Part shown: piece after piece, positions 1-8,358 of the stretch
Numbering within the stretch: the first letter of the stretch is position 1
Layout: the number at the start of each line of letters is the position of its first letter
Assembly (NCBI GenBank): GCA_014804485.1
Contig: JAAUZT010000007.1
Coordinates: 66,928 to 130,927 of the forward strand
DNA: 64,000 bases
Reading direction: 5' to 3'
Source: Lachnospiraceae bacterium
Lineage (GTDB): Bacteria; Bacillota; Clostridia; Lachnospirales; Lachnospiraceae
Program-made: the position numbers and the translations under genes
Notes under the pieces: generated by a model
What the model was told of the DNA's origin: nothing
What the model saw: only the letters and a program-made list of their open reading frames with translations
Database searches by the model: none

Positions 1-488
1 ATAGTTGCGATCGTGTTACCGCCAAATGCCGGACGTGTCATGAGGAGCTGGTTATGTAACTGCTCCTGTCCCGGAACTGCCTGCAGCGGGAAATCACCGA
101 TCTCCAGAACGGTACAGTCTGCTGTCAGACCTGTAGCAACTCTTGCGGATACTCTCGGTCCCAAATCTCTACCGATCGCTGTAGCGCCGACCAGCATGAT
201 CTCGGGTTTATACTGATTGATTACGGAAGAAAGTGCATGTGCGTAGGGCTCTGTTCTGTAATCCTTTAACTCAGGATCATCCACTACGATTACCTTGTCT
301 GCACCATATTCAGCAAGCTGGTCTGCAAGCCCTTTGATTCCGGAGCCGATCAACACAGCCGTCACGTCTGTACTTAAGTCTTTAGCGAGGTCTTTTGCTT
401 TGCCAAGTAACTCGAATGCAATACTGCTGATCTCATTGTCTACCTGCTGCGCAAAGACATATACACCCTTGTATTCTTCTAAATTCAT
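1..488 (-). CDS. etfA: Electron transfer flavoprotein alpha subunit, N-terminal part (cut by window edge)
   Basis: EtfA pairs with EtfB and carries FAD; in butyrate-forming clostridia the dimer works with Bcd in flavin-based electron bifurcation from NADH to crotonyl-CoA and ferredoxin. The visible 162 residues are the N-terminal part, opening MNLEEYKGVYVFAQQ and including YGADKVIVVDD and GATAIGRDLGPRVSAR, both typical of the family. The C-terminal FAD-binding domain lies beyond the left edge. The ATG at 488 has AAAGGA upstream. It is the last visible gene of the minus-strand butyrate operon, 76 nt after etfB. Confidence 0.95.
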   Translation of the reverse strand, partial: MNLEEYKGVYVFAQQVDNEISSIAFELLGKAKDLAKDLSTDVTAVLIGSGIKGLADQLAEYGADKVIVVDDPELKDYRTEPYAHALSSVINQYKPEIMLVGATAIGRDLGPRVSARVATGLTADCTVLEIGDFPLQAVPGQEQLHNQLLMTRPAFGGNTIAT

Positions 489-564
489 TTTTTATATTCC
501 TTTCTCTATACCTGGATATAGTCTTATTTTCGTTGAAAACATATAAACTCACAAGCACGCGCTG

Positions 565-1347
565 TTAAATAACATGTTTCACTTTTAACTTGTCAACAAT
601 GTAGCTTACTGACTCGTCGGGATCAAGAGTAACCTTCTCGCCGGCACCTTTTCTTACCTTATCGGAAGCCTTAGCGATCTTCGTCGGTGAACCTTTCAGA
701 CCTAAGTTTGCATCGTCTACATCCTTTAAGTCTGCTCTGCCCCATACGGTGATCTCCTGCTTATACGCATCGAAGATTCCGCCGGGTGTCATATAACGAG
801 GCTCGTTCAACTCGGAAAGCGCCGTGATCAGGCAAGGCATTTTAGCCTTAACAACATGATATCTGTCTTCGTACTGACGCTCAACGATCACGCTGTCTCC
901 TTCGATCTTGATATTCTGCGCATAAGAGATTACAGGAATATCCAAATGCTCGGAGATCTGAGGACCTACCTGAGCCGTATCACCATCGATCGCCTGACGG
1001 CCTGTGATGATGAGATCATATTCGAGATTTCTGATCGCACCTGCGATTGTTGTGGAGGTTGCCCATGTATCCGCACCGCCGAGTACTCTGTCAGTTACAA
1101 GAATACCCTTGTCTGCGCCCATAGCCATCGCCTCACGCAGAACCTCTTCTGCCTTGGGAAGACCCATCGTTACAACAGTTACTTCCGCACCGTACTGATC
1201 TTTTAATCTGAGTGCTGCTTCCAGACCTGCTTTATCATCCGGGTTCATGATCGTAAGCATAGCGCCTCTGTCAAGTGTTCCGTCAGGATTAAACTTAACG
1301 CCGCCCTTTGTATCAGGAACCTGTTTAATACAAACAACAATTTTCAT
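565..1347 (-). CDS. etfB: Electron transfer flavoprotein beta subunit
   Basis: EtfB is the second ETF subunit; in bifurcating ETFs it binds the bifurcating FAD at the subunit interface. The 260-residue protein opens MKIVVCIKQVPDT and carries the family stretches GRQAIDGDTAQVGPQ (about residues 117-131) and ALSELNEPRYMTPGGI (about 177-192). Its length matches the family. AGGAG lies 9 nt before the ATG. It sits between bcd and etfA in the operon, the arrangement expected for a Bcd-Etf complex. Confidence 0.97.
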   Translation of the reverse strand: MKIVVCIKQVPDTKGGVKFNPDGTLDRGAMLTIMNPDDKAGLEAALRLKDQYGAEVTVVTMGLPKAEEVLREAMAMGADKGILVTDRVLGGADTWATSTTIAGAIRNLEYDLIITGRQAIDGDTAQVGPQISEHLDIPVISYAQNIKIEGDSVIVERQYEDRYHVVKAKMPCLITALSELNEPRYMTPGGIFDAYKQEITVWGRADLKDVDDANLGLKGSPTKIAKASDKVRKGAGEKVTLDPDESVSYIVDKLKVKHVI

Positions 1348-1387
1348 TGTATTTCTCTCCTTATATTATTTATTCGTTTATTTTTTC

Positions 1388-2539
1388 TTATTTGAGCAAT
1401 GCACCGGAGATGACCATTCTCTGAACTTCGCTTGTTCCTTCGTAGATCTCCGTGATCTTAGCATCACGCATCATACGCTCTACATCGTACTCTCTGATGT
1501 AGCCGTAACCGCCGTGTAACTGAACAGCCTTAGTGGTCACTTCCATAGCAACCTCTGCAGCGTATAACTTCGCCATAGCAGCCTCTACGGAATATACCTT
1601 CTGGGTAGCCTTCGCCATAGCAGCCTTGTACACGAGCATCTGTGCAGCCTGTACCTTGGTAGCCATGTCTGCTAACTGGAACTGTGTATTCTGGAAAGCA
1701 CCGATGGTTCTGCCGAACTGTTTTCTTTCTTTTACATACTGGATGGTTGTCTCCAAAGCGCCCTCCGCAAGACCGAGTGCCTGAGAAGCGATACCGATAC
1801 GTCCGCCGTCCAGTGTGTGCATAGCGATACCGAAACCTTTGCCCTGCTGTCCGAGTAAGTTGTCCTTCGGGATACGGCAGTCCGTGAAGATCAGCTCGTA
1901 TGTAGATGAACCGCGGATACCCATCTTCTTCTCTTTCGTACCGAAAGTAAAGCCGGGTGTTCCTTTTTCTACAATAAATGCGGAGATTTCTTTGGTCATT
2001 CTGCCGCGCTTCTCAACTGTTCCGGTGATTGCGAAGATAACATATACGTCAGCTTCCTTACCGTTTGTGATAAAGCATTTGGAGCCGTTAAGTACCCACT
2101 CGTCTCCGTCAAGTACAGCCTTAGTCTGCTGTCCCTGCGCGTCCGTACCTGCACCGGGCTCTGTCAGACCGAAAGCGCCTAACTTCTCACCTTTAGCAAG
2201 GGGAATCAGATATTTCTGTTTCTGCTCTTCTGTACCGTATGTCATGATCGGATCACAGCACAGAGATGTATGTGCGGATACAATAACGCCTGTTGTTCCG
2301 CATACCTTGGAGAGCTCCTCTACACACATAGCATATGTCAGAGGATCACAGCCCTGTCCGCCGTACTCCTTCGGAACAGGGATTCCCAGGAAACCTAACT
2401 TAGCCATTTTCTCAACGGTCTCTCTCGGGAAAACTTCTGTCTCGTCTACCTCTTGAGCGAGAGGTTTTACTTCTTTTTCAGCGAACTCTTTAAAGAGCGC
2501 TCTCGCCATTTCATGTTCTTTGCTTAAAGTAAAATCCAT
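1388..2539 (-). CDS. bcd: Butyryl-CoA dehydrogenase (short-chain acyl-CoA dehydrogenase)
   Basis: Bcd reduces crotonyl-CoA to butyryl-CoA using FAD and electrons from EtfAB, the committed step towards butyrate. The 383 residues cover the whole acyl-CoA dehydrogenase fold: an N-terminal helical domain, the FAD-binding beta domain (FGLTEPGAGTDA, then CFITNG), and a C-terminal helical domain with LQLHGGYGYIREY-type sequence. The catalytic base is Glu367 in IYEGTSEVQ, the expected position. GGAGG precedes the ATG. It follows hbd, separated by a 175-nt spacer holding a family A repeat. Confidence 0.97.
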   Translation of the reverse strand: MDFTLSKEHEMARALFKEFAEKEVKPLAQEVDETEVFPRETVEKMAKLGFLGIPVPKEYGGQGCDPLTYAMCVEELSKVCGTTGVIVSAHTSLCCDPIMTYGTEEQKQKYLIPLAKGEKLGAFGLTEPGAGTDAQGQQTKAVLDGDEWVLNGSKCFITNGKEADVYVIFAITGTVEKRGRMTKEISAFIVEKGTPGFTFGTKEKKMGIRGSSTYELIFTDCRIPKDNLLGQQGKGFGIAMHTLDGGRIGIASQALGLAEGALETTIQYVKERKQFGRTIGAFQNTQFQLADMATKVQAAQMLVYKAAMAKATQKVYSVEAAMAKLYAAEVAMEVTTKAVQLHGGYGYIREYDVERMMRDAKITEIYEGTSEVQRMVISGALLK

Positions 2540-2622
2540 GATTTTTTATTCCTCCATGTTTATTTTAATTGCATACTGACTTAATCATTTCTGCCAGTAT
2601 CCATAACTTTTAAAACGCTTCG

Positions 2623-2709
2623 GGAAGAATGCACTCTTTTTGCATTCTTCCGTGCGAAACTATAGAATTTCTTAGCCCGCGTACTCTGCGGGCTTAGAAA
2701 TTCTTTTCG
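2623..2709. repeat. Family A two-hairpin element, hbd-bcd spacer
   Basis: In mRNA sense the element starts 5 nt after the hbd stop codon. It has a hairpin with stem CTAAGCCCGC/GCGGGCTTAG, enclosed by CGAAAAG and CTTTTCG-like flanks, and then a second perfect hairpin GGAAGAATGCA/TGCATTCTTCC. The same architecture recurs five times in the ribosomal operon. This is the only copy outside it in the window, and its stem replaces GGCG/CGCC of other copies with a compensated CCCGC/GCGGG pair. Confidence 0.85.
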
Positions 2710-2714
2710 CATTA

Positions 2715-3554
2715 TTATTTTGAATAGTCGAAAAATCCTACGCCGGTCTTTCTGCCGAGTTTCTTCTCTTCAACCATCTTCTTCAGAAGCGGCTGCGGAG
2801 CATATTTCTCATCCTTAGTCTCGTTGTAGAGAACTTCCATGATTGCAAGGCAGATATCCAGACCGATCAGATCGCCCAAGTGAAGCGGTCCCATCGGATG
2901 AGAAGCGCCGAGCTGCATAGCAACATCGATATCTTCTGCGGACGCCGTGCCGGCATCCAGTACGCCGATTGCCTCGTTGATCATCGGGATCAGGATTCTG
3001 TTTACAACGAAACCAGGAGCTTCCTTAACCTGTACGGGAGTCTTGCCGATCTCTGTAGCGATAGCCGTGATCTTGTCTACCATCTCCTGAGGAGTATTCT
3101 CGCCTCTGATAACCTCTACCAGTTTCATTCTGTCAGCAGGATTGAAGAAGTGCATACCGATCATCGGTCTGTCTAAGCCTTCTCCGATCTTGGTGATGGA
3201 AAGAGAGGATGTGTTGGATGCAAACATACAGTCTTTCTTAACGATACCCATCAGCTCTTTAAAGATAGACTGCTTGATTTCCATTTTCTCAAGAGCAACC
3301 TCTATGATCAGGTCGCATTCTGTACAGATGCCGTTTAAGCCGGTTGTGATCTTACCCATGATCTCGTCAGCTTTTTCCTGTGTGATCTTCTCTTTGCCGA
3401 CAAGGAAGTTCATGTTCTTCTGAATCTTCGCCTTGCCGCCTTCTGCGTACTCTTCTTTGATATCGCAGAGGCAAACTTCATATCCGTCTGTCATAGCGAA
3501 TGCCTGTGCAATACCGGAACCCATCGTTCCTGCACCGATAATACCTACTTTCAT
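2715..3554 (-). CDS. hbd: 3-hydroxybutyryl-CoA dehydrogenase
   Basis: Hbd reduces acetoacetyl-CoA to 3-hydroxybutyryl-CoA with NAD(P)H, the second step of the butyrate pathway. The 279-residue protein has the N-terminal Rossmann motif GIIGAGTMGSGIAQ (residues 4-17), SNTSSLSITKI, the catalytic His135 in MHFFNPADRM with Glu147 downstream, and a C-terminal dimerisation domain ending GRKTGVGFFDY. The length is typical of the bacterial enzyme. AAGGAGG precedes the ATG. It lies 26 nt after crt in the same operon. Confidence 0.97.
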   Translation of the reverse strand: MKVGIIGAGTMGSGIAQAFAMTDGYEVCLCDIKEEYAEGGKAKIQKNMNFLVGKEKITQEKADEIMGKITTGLNGICTECDLIIEVALEKMEIKQSIFKELMGIVKKDCMFASNTSSLSITKIGEGLDRPMIGMHFFNPADRMKLVEVIRGENTPQEMVDKITAIATEIGKTPVQVKEAPGFVVNRILIPMINEAIGVLDAGTASAEDIDVAMQLGASHPMGPLHLGDLIGLDICLAIMEVLYNETKDEKYAPQPLLKKMVEEKKLGRKTGVGFFDYSK

Positions 3555-3580
3555 TGTAAGTCCTCCTTATTTATTTAATA

Positions 3581-4366
3581 TTATTTGTTTTTAAAAGGCT
3601 CTTTCACCTTCTCCTTATTCTTGTCAAGGAAGAATGCCATACCGTACTTCTGGTCTTCTGTCTCGAAGCAGTCACCAAACAGCTTCTCTTCGATCACGAT
3701 TGCCTCGTCCATGCCAACCTCTAAGCCGTCATTGATCGCTTTCTTGCAGTTGCGGACAGCGATCGGTGCATTCTTAGCAATGCCTGCTGCCATCTTCTCA
3801 GCGGCTGCCATCAGCTCTTCCTGCGGATATACAGCGTTTACAAGACCGATTCTAAGCGCCTCGTCTGCTTTGATATTTCTTGCCGTGTAGATCATCTGCT
3901 TCGCCATGCCCGGTCCTACGATTCTGGCAAGTCTCTGTGTACCGCCGAAGCCCGGTGTAATACCGAGACCAACCTCAGGCTGACCGAATACCGCATTATC
4001 GGAACAGATTCTGATATCACAGCTCATGGAGATTTCACATCCGCCACCCAATGCAAAGCCGTTTACTGCCGCAATGACGGGAATCGGGAATGTCTCTAAC
4101 TTACGGAATACGTCATTACCCTTCTTACCGAAAGCTTCGCCCTCTGCCTTGGTCAGTGTGCTCATCTCGCCGATATCAGCACCTGCTACGAAAGATTTCT
4201 GACCTGCGCCTGTTAAGATCAGGCATCTTACTTCATCCAGATTCACGCCGTCCAGAGTCTCATTCAGCTCGTCCAGCACGGTAGAATTAAGTGCATTAAG
4301 CGCTTTCTCACGGTTGATGGTGATAACACCGACCTGTCCTTTTACCTCATATAATACAAATTCCAT
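3581..4366 (-). CDS. crt: 3-hydroxybutyryl-CoA dehydratase (crotonase)
   Basis: Crt removes water from 3-hydroxybutyryl-CoA to give crotonyl-CoA. The 261-residue enoyl-CoA hydratase fold shows the oxyanion-hole segments SFVAGADIGEM (about 59-69) and NGFALGGGCE, and both catalytic glutamates of true hydratases, Glu111 in GGCE and Glu131 in GQPEVGLG. AAGGAG precedes the ATG. The 241-nt spacer upstream, between it and thl, contains a family B structured repeat, which is unusual inside an operon. Confidence 0.97.
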   Translation of the reverse strand: MEFVLYEVKGQVGVITINREKALNALNSTVLDELNETLDGVNLDEVRCLILTGAGQKSFVAGADIGEMSTLTKAEGEAFGKKGNDVFRKLETFPIPVIAAVNGFALGGGCEISMSCDIRICSDNAVFGQPEVGLGITPGFGGTQRLARIVGPGMAKQMIYTARNIKADEALRIGLVNAVYPQEELMAAAEKMAAGIAKNAPIAVRNCKKAINDGLEVGMDEAIVIEEKLFGDCFETEDQKYGMAFFLDKNKEKVKEPFKNK

Positions 4367-4443
4367 TGTATCTGTCTCCTTCTAAATATGTTTCATTATT
4401 CATAATTAACTGGTTACTTCTCACATACGCCAATAATCAGCCT

Positions 4444-4572
4444 GAATAGATAGAGAATTCTCAAGGAGGCCCTAGAACAGCGCCAGCACTTAGCGAGGTT
4501 TTCCACGAGCTTAGTGTCTGCTGCGCTGTGAAAGGAGCGAAAGCGAGCCGACGGAGAATTTTCTATCTGTTC
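4444..4572. repeat. Family B structured element, copy 1 (thl-crt spacer)
   Basis: A core of about 95 nt (4462-4554) is closed by long arms, GAATAGATAGAGAATTCTC at the left and its near complement at 4554-4572. The core contains AACAGCG pairing with CGCTGT, the single-stranded-looking CGAGGT and ACGAG blocks, and GGAGCGAAAGC near the right end. The core is clearly homologous to 13068-13157, but the arms are different. It lies in the leader region of crt within the butyrate operon. Confidence 0.75.
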
Positions 4573-4607
4573 GGGCGTCACCTTTAGCAAATATGTAAAC
4601 AGTAATA

Positions 4608-5789
4608 TTAATCTCTCTCAACGATAGTAGCACATCCCATACCGCCGCCGATACACAGTGTAGCAAGACCCTTCTTAGCGTCCTTAGCTTCCATCTCATG
4701 AAGCAGCGTTACAAGGATACGGCATCCGGAAGCGCCTACCGGATGACCCAGTGCGATTGCACCGCCGTTCGGGTTAAGCTGCTTGTCTACATCGATACCG
4801 AGTTCTTTGCCTACTGCTACGGACTGAGCCGCAAATGCCTCGTTTGCCTCGATGATATCGAAGTCTTCGATCTTGTAGCCTGCCTTCTCCATAACTTTCT
4901 TAGTAGCCGGAACAGGACCGATACCCATAACCTCAGGTCTGCATCCTGCAAGAGCGCCAGCTACGAATGTAGCCATCGGCTTAACACCTAATTCTTTTGC
5001 CTTCTCTTCGCTCATCACAACGATTGCTGCCGCACCGTCGTTGATACCGGAAGCGTTACCTGCCGTAACAAATCCGTTAGGATTGATCGGACGAAGCTTC
5101 TGAAGTCCTTCGATCGTGGAACCCGGTCTCGGTCCCTCATCAACCTTGAACTCAACCATCTCTTTTTTCTTCTTAACCATAACAGGTACGATCTCTTTAT
5201 CAAAAGCGCCGCTCTTCTGAGCTGCCTCAGCCTTTGCCTGACTCTTTAATGCGAACTCATCGAGTTCTTCACGGGTAAGTCCCCACTCTTCACAGATATT
5301 GTCTGCTGTCTTAATCATATGATAGTTATTAAAAGCATCCCACAATGCATCGTTTACCATGGTATCTACCAGAGTACCGTTATTCATTCTGTAACCGTAA
5401 CGTCCCTGCATCATAGCGTAAGGAGCCATAGACATGTTCTCCATACCGCCCGCTACAACGATATCGGCATCGCCTGCCTGAATCATCTGTGCTGCCATGT
5501 TGACACAATTAAGACCGGAACCGCACACTACGTTGATGGTAACTGCCGGAACCTCATTGGGAAGTCCTGCTTTGATGGATGCCTGACGAGCCACGTTCTG
5601 ACCCTGTCCTGCCTGAATAACGCATCCCATGTAAACATGGTCAACCTGATCGGGCGCTACTCCTGCTCTGTTCAACGCTTCCTTAATTACGATTGCTCCA
5701 AGCTCTGCTGCCGGAGTCGTGCTTAAGCCTCCGCCCATAGTACCGATAGCCGTACGGCAAGCACCTGCCAAAACAACTTTTTTTGCCAT
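4608..5789 (-). CDS. thl: Acetyl-CoA acetyltransferase (thiolase)
   Basis: Thiolase condenses two acetyl-CoA to acetoacetyl-CoA, the entry step of the butyrate pathway. The 393-residue protein has the acyl-accepting Cys89 in NVVCGSGLN, His349 in GHPVGASG and Cys379 in CIGGGMGCA, the full thiolase triad. The start is placed at the ATG at 5789, which has GGAGGG 7 nt upstream and gives the usual [17 protein letters not shown]-terminus; the open frame extends upstream to 5849 but nothing supports that. It is the first gene of the operon thl-crt-hbd-bcd-etfB-etfA. Confidence 0.97.
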   Translation of the reverse strand: MAKKVVLAGACRTAIGTMGGGLSTTPAAELGAIVIKEALNRAGVAPDQVDHVYMGCVIQAGQGQNVARQASIKAGLPNEVPAVTINVVCGSGLNCVNMAAQMIQAGDADIVVAGGMENMSMAPYAMMQGRYGYRMNNGTLVDTMVNDALWDAFNNYHMIKTADNICEEWGLTREELDEFALKSQAKAEAAQKSGAFDKEIVPVMVKKKKEMVEFKVDEGPRPGSTIEGLQKLRPINPNGFVTAGNASGINDGAAAIVVMSEEKAKELGVKPMATFVAGALAGCRPEVMGIGPVPATKKVMEKAGYKIEDFDIIEANEAFAAQSVAVGKELGIDVDKQLNPNGGAIALGHPVGASGCRILVTLLHEMEAKDAKKGLATLCIGGGMGCATIVERD

Positions 5790-5820
5790 CTTCTTTCCCT
5801 CCATTGTGGTATGATTGTTA

Positions 5821-5849
5821 GATAGATCTTTGATTTTCCAGAGTGACAA
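5821..5849 (-). promoter_or_regulatory. Possible promoter of the butyrate operon
   Basis: On the minus strand TTGTCA (5844-5849) is separated by 17 nt from TCTATC (5821-5826), about 30 nt before the thl ATG. The -10 match is poor, so this is a weak candidate; it is the best-placed sigma-A-like pair in the 93-nt gap between the upstream M23 gene and thl. Read-through from upstream is also possible because no terminator was seen. Confidence 0.3.
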
Positions 5850-5882
5850 CGATTGTTATTTTTTTATCATTGTCCGCTTCTC

Positions 5883-7064
5883 CTATTGTAGCATAGAGGT
5901 ATCCTTTTTGCAATGGTTTTCTACCTCGGGATCTGCCATTTCACGGGTACGTTTCCACTCTTTTGTGCCCTCGATTTTTGCCACCTCACTGCGGTTGCGG
6001 TAGAGGAATTTGGTCAGCTCATAACAGTCCACCCAGATCTCGTTATTTCCTTCTTTCTGGGATTCGTCGAAAATAAGTTGAAGTCCCCAGTGCAGATGTA
6101 CCGTCTCGATATTATTGACATTTTCTTTCGTGCTGTAACCGGTGTGTCCCATATAGCCGATCACGTCCCCCGCCGTGACCACGCTGCCCTCCTCAAGCCC
6201 TTCCGCATACGGGTAATTCTGGCGCAGGTGGGCATAATAATAGTATCTGCTGCCGTCGAAGCTGCGGATGCCGATGCGCCAGCCGCCGTATTGATTCCAG
6301 CCGAGCGCCTCCACGACGCCGGACTCGATGCATATGATTGGCGTGCCGATCTGACCCATCATGTCATGACCCAGATGCGGTCTGGAATAGCCATAGCTTC
6401 TGGAAGCTCCGAAGTCGTCATAATGGCTGTAGTCAAAGCCTTTTGCAATCGGAGAGAAGGCTTTCAGTCCGTAATAACGGTTCCACTGATTCTCCTCCCG
6501 TAAGGAAAACTCGCCCACCATTCCGCCAAGCACTGCCGTGTACGCCTCCAGATAATAGTCGTAATACTCCATATCCTTCGTCAGCTCTTCCATGGTTGTC
6601 TCACCTTCGGTCAGCTGCCTGGCCGTCTCGCTGATTTTCTTTACGCTGTTCTTATCGAATTGGCCTCCTGTCCTTGCGCCCACATAGGCGAGAAGCTCGA
6701 TCCAGTTAAGGTGCACATCCTTTTCATAAGATTCCACATCCAGATCGTAGGCTGCCGCCATCGCCTCGCAAGTCACGTTAAACTCCACCCATTTTATGAA
6801 ATTGCCATCCGCCGTCACCTCGATTGCCTCACCGGAATCTGACGTCCGCCATGCTTCCTCCTGCGCGCTCTCCGAACCCTGCCACCTGCCTGTCAGTTCT
6901 TTGGTAATCGCCACACAGCCCAGCGCGATCAGCAGGAGCAGTTCGATCCGTATGGCATATCCGATCCTGCTGCCTGTTTTTCCGGCGCTTCCGTACATGT
7001 TTCTGCCTCTGCCGCCATGATCTTTGACTTTCCTGACTTTTCTACTGTCTCTCCCTATCCCCAT
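5883..7064 (-). CDS. Membrane-anchored M23-family metallopeptidase
   Basis: Probable peptidoglycan endopeptidase outside the membrane. Starting at 7064 it has 393 residues: a basic N-terminus, one membrane segment (about residues 34-53, IRIELLLLIALGCVAI), a region of about 180 residues with no recognised domain, and a C-terminal LytM/M23 domain with zinc-site motifs HLGHDMMG, YYYAHLR and HLHWGLQ. All ligands expected of an active M23 enzyme appear present. The ATG at 7064 has GGAG 5 nt upstream; a further ATG at 6998 after AGAGG is an alternative, and the frame also extends to a GTG at 7133. It is upstream of thl but functionally unrelated to it. Confidence 0.85.
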   Translation of the reverse strand: MGIGRDSRKVRKVKDHGGRGRNMYGSAGKTGSRIGYAIRIELLLLIALGCVAITKELTGRWQGSESAQEEAWRTSDSGEAIEVTADGNFIKWVEFNVTCEAMAAAYDLDVESYEKDVHLNWIELLAYVGARTGGQFDKNSVKKISETARQLTEGETTMEELTKDMEYYDYYLEAYTAVLGGMVGEFSLREENQWNRYYGLKAFSPIAKGFDYSHYDDFGASRSYGYSRPHLGHDMMGQIGTPIICIESGVVEALGWNQYGGWRIGIRSFDGSRYYYYAHLRQNYPYAEGLEEGSVVTAGDVIGYMGHTGYSTKENVNNIETVHLHWGLQLIFDESQKEGNNEIWVDCYELTKFLYRNRSEVAKIEGTKEWKRTREMADPEVENHCKKDTSMLQ

Positions 7065-7174
7065 ATACACTCCATATGTCACTGCCGCCCGCTCGCGTCG
7101 TGAGCGCCATTGAAGCATTCCTGTTTCGACCACCCTTGTGCCAATGCGGGCAAATTTATGGTTATGTATATGAA

Positions 7175-7209
7175 AAATCCCCGCGGGTTATGACAGCCCG
7201 CAGGGATTT
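7175..7209 (-). terminator. Intrinsic terminator after the GT2-GtrA gene
   Basis: On the minus strand the stem AAATCCC-T-GCGGG pairs with CCCGC-G-GGGATTT and is followed by TTTTTC. It lies 50 nt after the stop of the glycosyltransferase gene and would end that two-gene transcript. Confidence 0.85.
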
Positions 7210-7258
7210 GTACGTTTGAACGTATCATTCTTCTCATTCTGTCGGAAAGGCATACACA

Positions 7259-8332
7259 TTAACTCTTGAAACGGTATACAAATTCCCTCTGAATCACAAA
7301 GCTTAAGAAAAACAGAAGAATGTCCACCGGCATCTTGATTAGCACTTCCGTTCCGCCGATCAGACCATACAGTGCATTGACAAGAAAAGCGCTGCACAAC
7401 ATCTGGCAAAAGGCCAGCAGAGAGTACTTGCCCGCGGTGACCGCAAGATTACCCTTACTCTTAAATACAACCCGGTAATTGATCAGGAAATTATATACGG
7501 CGGAAATCACCCGTGCGCACACGGTCGCCGCCACAATATACGGAATGCCGCGCACTGCCTCTCCAAGAGGTTCAAACATCACGCAGAACATGTGAAAAAG
7601 TAACAGATCCAGCACGCTTGATGAGATCGACGAGAACAGAAACTTCCCGAACACCAGATAGATCCGCACGGAATCCTTGATTGGATTGAAATGGCTTGTC
7701 CGGTTTTCCTCGATGTAAACCGTCTCCACCGATACTTCTGTAATCGGAATATTAAGATTCTTCGTCTCGATCAGCATATTGGTCTCATACTCGAACCGCT
7801 CCCCTTTTACCTGCATTAATTCTTTCATGAAAAAAGCCGGAATCGCCCGCAGTCCGGTCTGAGTATCCGAGACGGATAATCCCAAAAGATACCGGAATAC
7901 CTTCCTTGTACACTTGTTGCCAAAAGATGATCTTGCCGGAACGGACGGTGCATCGAAATCCCTGCATCCCAATATCAGTGCCGTCGGTTTCTCCCACAGC
8001 TTACGCATGCATGTCAGAATATCCTCCGGCGTATGCTGTCCGTCAGAGTCTGCCGTCACACAGCCCACAGCGTCGTCGTATACCCACAGACAATGATTGA
8101 ACGCCGTCTTAAGCGCACGGCCTTTACCCAGATTCACGGCATGATGCAGCACGGTGCAGTTGTCCACCGCCTCCGCCTGTGCAAAGAGCTTCGCATATCG
8201 CTCCCCACTGCCGTCGTCCACCACAATCACATGACGGATTCCTGTCTCCTCCAGTGCGTGAAGAAGCGTAATCAACTTTTCGTCCGGTTCATACGCAGGT
8301 ATGATTACCGGTATATCATAGTAGGAAGCCAT
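7259..8332 (-). CDS. Family 2 glycosyltransferase fused to a GtrA-like membrane domain
   Basis: Residues 1-220 are a GT-A glycosyltransferase with VIIPAYEP, VVDDGSG (nucleotide binding) and the metal-binding TADSDGQH; it resembles polyprenyl-phosphate sugar transferases. Residues 225-357 are a GtrA/DPMS-type domain with four probable membrane helices. Such fusions are thought to load a sugar on a lipid carrier and help move it across the membrane for cell-surface glycan modification. AGGAG precedes the ATG. The gene is 26 nt after a GT-C-like membrane protein, a plausible partner using the lipid-linked sugar. Substrate unknown. Confidence 0.88.
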   Translation of the reverse strand: MASYYDIPVIIPAYEPDEKLITLLHALEETGIRHVIVVDDGSGERYAKLFAQAEAVDNCTVLHHAVNLGKGRALKTAFNHCLWVYDDAVGCVTADSDGQHTPEDILTCMRKLWEKPTALILGCRDFDAPSVPARSSFGNKCTRKVFRYLLGLSVSDTQTGLRAIPAFFMKELMQVKGERFEYETNMLIETKNLNIPITEVSVETVYIEENRTSHFNPIKDSVRIYLVFGKFLFSSISSSVLDLLLFHMFCVMFEPLGEAVRGIPYIVAATVCARVISAVYNFLINYRVVFKSKGNLAVTAGKYSLLAFCQMLCSAFLVNALYGLIGGTEVLIKMPVDILLFFLSFVIQREFVYRFKS

Positions 8333-8358
8333 TTCCCGTTCTCCTTCTTAGTTCAAAC